Assembly: GCA_023269335.1 (NCBI GenBank)
Contig: JAHFTM010000056.1
Span: 1-8,994, forward strand
Direction: 5' to 3'
Source of the DNA: Chlamydiia bacterium
Lineage (GTDB): Bacteria > Chlamydiota > Chlamydiia > Chlamydiales > FEN-1388
DNA length: 8,994 bases
Position numbers and translations under genes: made by a program
The notes under the pieces: generated by a model
Database searches by the model: none
Told to the model about the DNA's origin: nothing
The model's input: the letters and a program-made list of their open reading frames with translations, nothing else
In this document: positions 6,568 to 8,994 of the stretch, piece by piece
Layout: every line of letters begins with the position of its first letter
How positions within the stretch are numbered: position 1 is the stretch's first letter

Positions 6568-7641
6568 CTACTTTTCTTTAAACGGCAGCTTTGCTTGCAT
6601 AAAATCATTCACGATAAGCACGTAAGACTCACGTGTTGAAATTACAGCAAAAAGCTCTTCAATATCTTGCGAGCTCAAACGGCAACAGCCATCGCTTTCA
6701 TATCTGCCAATGCTTTTATCATTACGCACAAGAGTTCCCTGCTCTTCATCATAGGGTGTGCCATGCATGCCATAGCCCTTGGCAGGCTCTGTACAGCCCT
6801 CAACTTCACTTTCAAAGGGTATCCAACGTGTACCAAAAACACGCATCAACTCTACACGTTTATTTTTATGCATCCCCATCATTTTCGGCTTAAAAACTGC
6901 CACACGACTACCAAGCTTGTAATGGCCAAGCGGCGTTAGACTGCCAGATGATCGCTCAGTGTCTAAGCGCCCTAAGCCCACGCGATAAGTCTTCAATAAA
7001 TAGCGCTCCTGCTCTTCTGGATCAACATAGTAAAACCACATTTTACAGCGTGGAAGATCAATGACCAAAAGAAAATAAAATTCCTTGTCGTTTCTTAGTA
7101 CAGTGAACTCCTGTCCATCGTTGATCGTTTTCGTTGTATAATCAGGGCGCCCATTGATTGAGCGGGCTATAAAATCGACTGATGTGTTGTAGTGCGTAGC
7201 ATAGTCTACAAGCCAAGCCGGCTTACCAAACTTCCATGGTACTCGCGCTTTGTAGCGTATCGTCTCACATATAGGAAGAGGTGAATTTTTCTGAAAAAGA
7301 AGCTCGATTCGATCAACGTCAGGAAGTAAATCAGTCGTAGTTGAAGTCGCAGATGTTATAACCTTAGACAAAGGAGCTGCTTGGGAGCTACTGTTCTGAT
7401 TTTGTGAGCCCGTAAAAGTTGAGGCTGAAGGAAGCGCATGTTTTGAAGTACTTAGTTTTTTAAGATCCACCTCAATAGGTTCGCCCTCAAAAACTTTTAC
7501 TTGTCCTTGATTTGTTTTGGCAATAGTCTGCGCTAAAGATTCAGCTTGAATCTCTTTCTTCTGCCTTTTAACAAAAGCACCCACTCCTATCGCACCAAAA
7601 AGAATAATTGTGACAACAAAAAAAATTCGTTGCAAGGTCAT
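6568..7641 (-). CDS. Membrane-anchored L,D-transpeptidase (YkuD domain) with LysM-like segment
   Basis: The product is 357 residues from ATG 7641, chosen because AGAAGGGG (7646-7653) is correctly placed upstream; an in-frame TTG six codons earlier lacks a ribosome site. Residues 6-24 form one hydrophobic helix after a short basic N-terminus, so the protein is probably an inner-membrane-anchored periplasmic enzyme. Residues about 60-105 are a Ser/Thr-rich linker. About 140-182 resemble a degenerate LysM peptidoglycan-binding unit. Residues about 187-346 are the YkuD catalytic domain: strand [15 protein letters not shown] (191-205), [11 protein letters not shown] (234-244), MHGTP with His293, and SDGCCRL (316-322), where Cys319 is the expected nucleophile. 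The family joins meso-diaminopimelate residues of neighbouring stem peptides (3-3 cross-links) or attaches proteins to peptidoglycan. The motif has Asp where many family members have His before GC. It sits between HU and accA, matching the place of C. trachomatis CT266 in my recollection. Confidence 0.9.
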   Translation of the reverse strand: MTLQRIFFVVTIILFGAIGVGAFVKRQKKEIQAESLAQTIAKTNQGQVKVFEGEPIEVDLKKLSTSKHALPSASTFTGSQNQNSSSQAAPLSKVITSATSTTTDLLPDVDRIELLFQKNSPLPICETIRYKARVPWKFGKPAWLVDYATHYNTSVDFIARSINGRPDYTTKTINDGQEFTVLRNDKEFYFLLVIDLPRCKMWFYYVDPEEQERYLLKTYRVGLGRLDTERSSGSLTPLGHYKLGSRVAVFKPKMMGMHKNKRVELMRVFGTRWIPFESEVEGCTEPAKGYGMHGTPYDEEQGTLVRNDKSIGRYESDGCCRLSSQDIEELFAVISTRESYVLIVNDFMQAKLPFKEK

Positions 7642-7676
7642 ACCGCCCCTTCTAATCAATAAAATATTTTGTTTTA

Positions 7677-7685
7677 AGTATACCA
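7677..7685 (-). promoter_or_regulatory. Extended -10 promoter for ldt-accA
   Basis: On the minus strand the sequence TGGTATACT (7677-7685) fits an extended -10 element (TGN then TATACT, five of six matches to TATAAT). It lies about 36 bases before the ATG of ldt, giving a short leader. No clear -35 is present 17 bases upstream, which is common for extended -10 promoters. Confidence 0.45.
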
Positions 7686-7719
7686 GGACTGAGGGAAAAG
7701 AGAAATAAAAAATACACCA

Positions 7720-7763
7720 GCAAAAGTGGCAGCCGAGGCTCCTACTGATACTACAACTTTTGC
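7720..7763 (-). terminator. Probable intrinsic terminator after the HU-like gene
   Basis: GCAAAAGT (7720-7727) and ACTTTTGC (7756-7763) are a perfect eight-base inverted repeat, with a small inner AGCC/GGCT hairpin (7731-7740) in the loop. Read on the minus strand it starts eight bases after the HU stop and is followed by TGGTG and then TATTTTTTATTT. The five-base offset before the T-run makes it imperfect. Confidence 0.42.
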
Positions 7764-7770
7764 CAAATGT

Positions 7771-8106
7771 TTACACTTCTTGAGCGATCAGCTCTTCAAG
7801 TTCGCCTTCAATAGAAAAACGCATCTTTTTGCCAGGAGTGAACTTCACTGCAGATCTTGCTGGGATAACAATCGGCACCGCTGCGTTCTTTGGATTACGG
7901 CCAATTTTTTGTTTGCGATGCACAACTTCAAAAACACCAAAATCTCGAAACTCTAGTCTATCTCCATCGGATAAACATTCAGTCATTTTGTCCAAGAATG
8001 CTTGAATAACATGCCGTACATCATTTGGGTGTATTCCTTTGTCCTGAGAAATCGTGTGAATCAGCTGTTTTTTTGTCACTGTGCGTTTCTTGGTCGCCCT
8101 ATCCAT
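7771..8106 (-). CDS. HU/IHF-family DNA-binding protein
   Basis: The product is 111 residues from ATG 8106. AAAAGGAG lies upstream with a slightly long ten-base spacing; an in-frame GTG 13 codons earlier lacks such a site and would add a tail not usual for the family. Residues 11-45 form the helical dimerisation body (TKKQLIHTISQDKGIHPNDV onward). GDRLEFRDFGVFEV (48-61) is the start of the beta saddle, and GRNPKN (69-74) with IPARSAVKFTPGK (81-93) is the DNA-embracing arm and return strand. The protein bends and compacts DNA as a dimer in the nucleoid. It closely resembles the C. trachomatis protein annotated as himD (CT267), as I recall it. A short acidic tail (about residues 100-111) follows the conserved core. 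Whether it acts as HU or as IHF cannot be told from sequence; no second IHF subunit gene is in the window. Confidence 0.95.
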   Translation of the reverse strand: MDRATKKRTVTKKQLIHTISQDKGIHPNDVRHVIQAFLDKMTECLSDGDRLEFRDFGVFEVVHRKQKIGRNPKNAAVPIVIPARSAVKFTPGKKMRFSIEGELEELIAQEV

Positions 8107-8147
8107 AGTTCGAGTACTCCTTTTGCATGGTTTATTTGACAGCACGC

Positions 8148-8176
8148 ATTGTCATATGTCCCTTATTTTCAATCAA
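8148..8176 (-). promoter_or_regulatory. Possible promoter for the HU-like gene
   Basis: On the minus strand TTGATT (8171-8176) and GACAAT (8148-8153) are separated by exactly 17 bases, each matching four of six consensus positions. The -10 box lies about 41 bases before the HU start codon. The AAGCGCTT palindrome (8175-8182) touches the -35 box. Confidence 0.35.
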
Positions 8177-8243
8177 GCGCTTTTAACATATTCAAGCAGC
8201 TTCACCATTACTTTATCTTTCACAATATACCGTGAAGCAGCTT
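8175..8243. repeat. Three AAGC(N)GCTT palindromes upstream of the HU-like gene
   Basis: AAGCGCTT (8175-8182), AAGCAGCTT (8194-8202) and AAGCAGCTT (8235-8243) lie in the 150-base gap between tyrS and the HU-like gene. The last two extend into a longer inverted repeat: AAGCAGCTTCAC (8194-8205) against GTGAAGCAGCTT (8232-8243), with one mismatch and a 26-base loop. They could be protein-binding sites or a tyrS 3' hairpin; no T-run follows on the minus strand. Confidence 0.4.
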
Positions 8244-8256
8244 TCAATTAAATTAC

Positions 8257-8994
8257 CTATTCTACTTCAATAATTGCTTTATTTTTTTTCCCCAGTGCAA
8301 AAAGTAAAAACTGCCCTTCAATCAGGTCTCGATCCAAAATATGGTAGTCACTATCTTCAATTTTTTGATTATTGAGATAAAGGCCCCCATTTTGAATCAA
8401 CCTTCGCACCTCACCTTTACTTGTCAAAAAACCTACCTGTGCAACTACATCAACAAGCTTTCGCATGACAACATCTGCCTTTGGCAATTTTTTGCTTAGA
8501 ACATCCTTCATCAGCTCGCGAAGTTCTGCGGCTGACACCTCAGCTGCTTTTCCTGGCAGCACTTTCTCTGTAGCCTTCAACGCTTTTAAGAGACCCGTTT
8601 CTCCATGCACAAGCTCCGTCACCTCTTTTGCCAGCACTTTCTGCACAGAATTTGGAACATAGTCAGCCTCTTTCATCGACTGCTCGAGTCTCTGAATTTC
8701 TTTCATATCGATAAAGGTCAACATTTTCAAAAGACGAATCACATCCCGATCATCGGTACGGAAAAGGTATTGATAAAACTCATAAGGAGCTAATTTTTCA
8801 CTTGAAAGCCAAATGGCACCCTTTTCTGATTTCCCAAATTTTGTGCCATCAGCCCTTACAAGCAAAGGAAATGTCATTCCATGCACTTGAGAACCACTCA
8901 CTTTTCTCACAAGCTCGCAACCGCTTGTAATGTTGCCCCACTGATCACTTCCACCTATCTCAAGCTCTACTCCATACTTTTGGTAAAGATACAG
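8257..8994 (-). CDS. tyrS: Tyrosyl-tRNA synthetase, C-terminal part (5' end outside window)
   Basis: The frame is open to the right edge, giving 245 visible residues that end at TAG 8257-8259; a full TyrRS has about 400-430, so roughly the N-terminal 40% is missing. TyrRS charges tRNA-Tyr with tyrosine using ATP. Visible residues 14-22 are GGSDQWGNI, part of the class I tyrosine/ATP site. TKFGKSEKG (51-59) carries the KMSKS-type loop in the KFGKS form normal for bacterial TyrRS. A helical anticodon-binding region follows, and the last about 60 residues are an S4-type RNA-binding domain (SKGEVRRLIQNGGLYLNNQ). The GTG near 8910 is inside the gene and is not its start, because the conserved GGSDQWGNI motif lies upstream of it. 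No disruption is seen. It precedes HU on the same strand by 150 bases. Confidence 0.97.
   Translation of the reverse strand: MYLYQKYGVELEIGGSDQWGNITSGCELVRKVSGSQVHGMTFPLLVRADGTKFGKSEKGAIWLSSEKLAPYEFYQYLFRTDDRDVIRLLKMLTFIDMKEIQRLEQSMKEADYVPNSVQKVLAKEVTELVHGETGLLKALKATEKVLPGKAAEVSAAELRELMKDVLSKKLPKADVVMRKLVDVVAQVGFLTSKGEVRRLIQNGGLYLNNQKIEDSDYHILDRDLIEGQFLLFALGKKNKAIIEVE

Noticed and set aside
6633..6939. Two overlapping plus-strand open frames opposite ldt
   Set aside because: Shadows of the catalytic domain coding strand; no recognisable product.
7642..7659. TTG start for the L,D-transpeptidase
   Set aside because: No ribosome site precedes it, and it would contain the AGAAGGGG that fits the ATG at 7641.
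7726..7956. Plus-strand open frame opposite the HU-like gene
   Set aside because: Covers the terminator and the antisense of a well-conserved gene; product resembles nothing known.
8107..8145. Upstream GTG start for the HU-like protein
   Set aside because: Would place the AAAAGGAG site inside the gene and add a tail not typical of the family.

Overview
This 8,994-base window comes from a chlamydia-like bacterium (phylum Chlamydiota), probably one of the amoeba- or arthropod-associated lineages rather than Chlamydia itself. The evidence is protein-level resemblance, judged from memory, of the AccA and HU/IHF-like proteins to their Chlamydia trachomatis counterparts. The minus-strand order HU-like, membrane-anchored protein, accA also matches the recalled CT267-CT266-CT265 order. 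I could not run a database search, so the genus is left open.

Layout, left to right. Bases 1-261 hold the 3' end of typA (BipA GTPase), followed by a strong GC-rich hairpin. Bases 406-4226 carry two long plus-strand genes for Ser/Ala/Thr/Pro-rich, low-complexity proteins that alternate disordered segments with charged coiled coils. Bases 4248-5425 (minus strand) hold a two-gene unit: a protein with a SycD/LcrH-like TPR domain (type III secretion chaperone family) and a long N-terminal extension, then a 120-residue protein of unknown function. Bases 5591-8106 (minus) are housekeeping genes: accA, a membrane-anchored L,D-transpeptidase and an HU-family DNA-binding protein. Bases 8257-8994 (minus) are the C-terminal part of tyrS, cut by the window edge.

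The part most worth attention is 406-4226. The second gene looks like two paralogous units joined in one reading frame. At base 3507, inside it, there is a well-spaced Shine-Dalgarno sequence and an in-frame ATG, and the DNA just upstream strongly resembles the DNA upstream of the gene's own start at 2478. The two halves each have a coiled coil beginning with a D-[YH]-[DE]-S-I-[VI]-[RK] motif. An A7 run at 3414-3420 lies just before the junction, and a one-base change there in either direction would bring a stop codon before 3507. The locus may therefore be a fused gene, a gene making two products, or two genes joined by a homopolymer error. These proteins converge on the chaperone-like gene, and I infer, without proof, that the region is an accessory secreted-protein locus inserted between conserved genes.

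How the genes work together: HU, Ldt and AccA lie close together on one strand (nucleoid structure, cell wall cross-linking, fatty acid synthesis) and ldt and accA are separated by only 8 bases. The chaperone-like gene and its small partner form a separate short operon. No gene-free stretch exceeds 300 bases. No tRNA, rRNA, CRISPR array, insertion sequence or integrase was seen.
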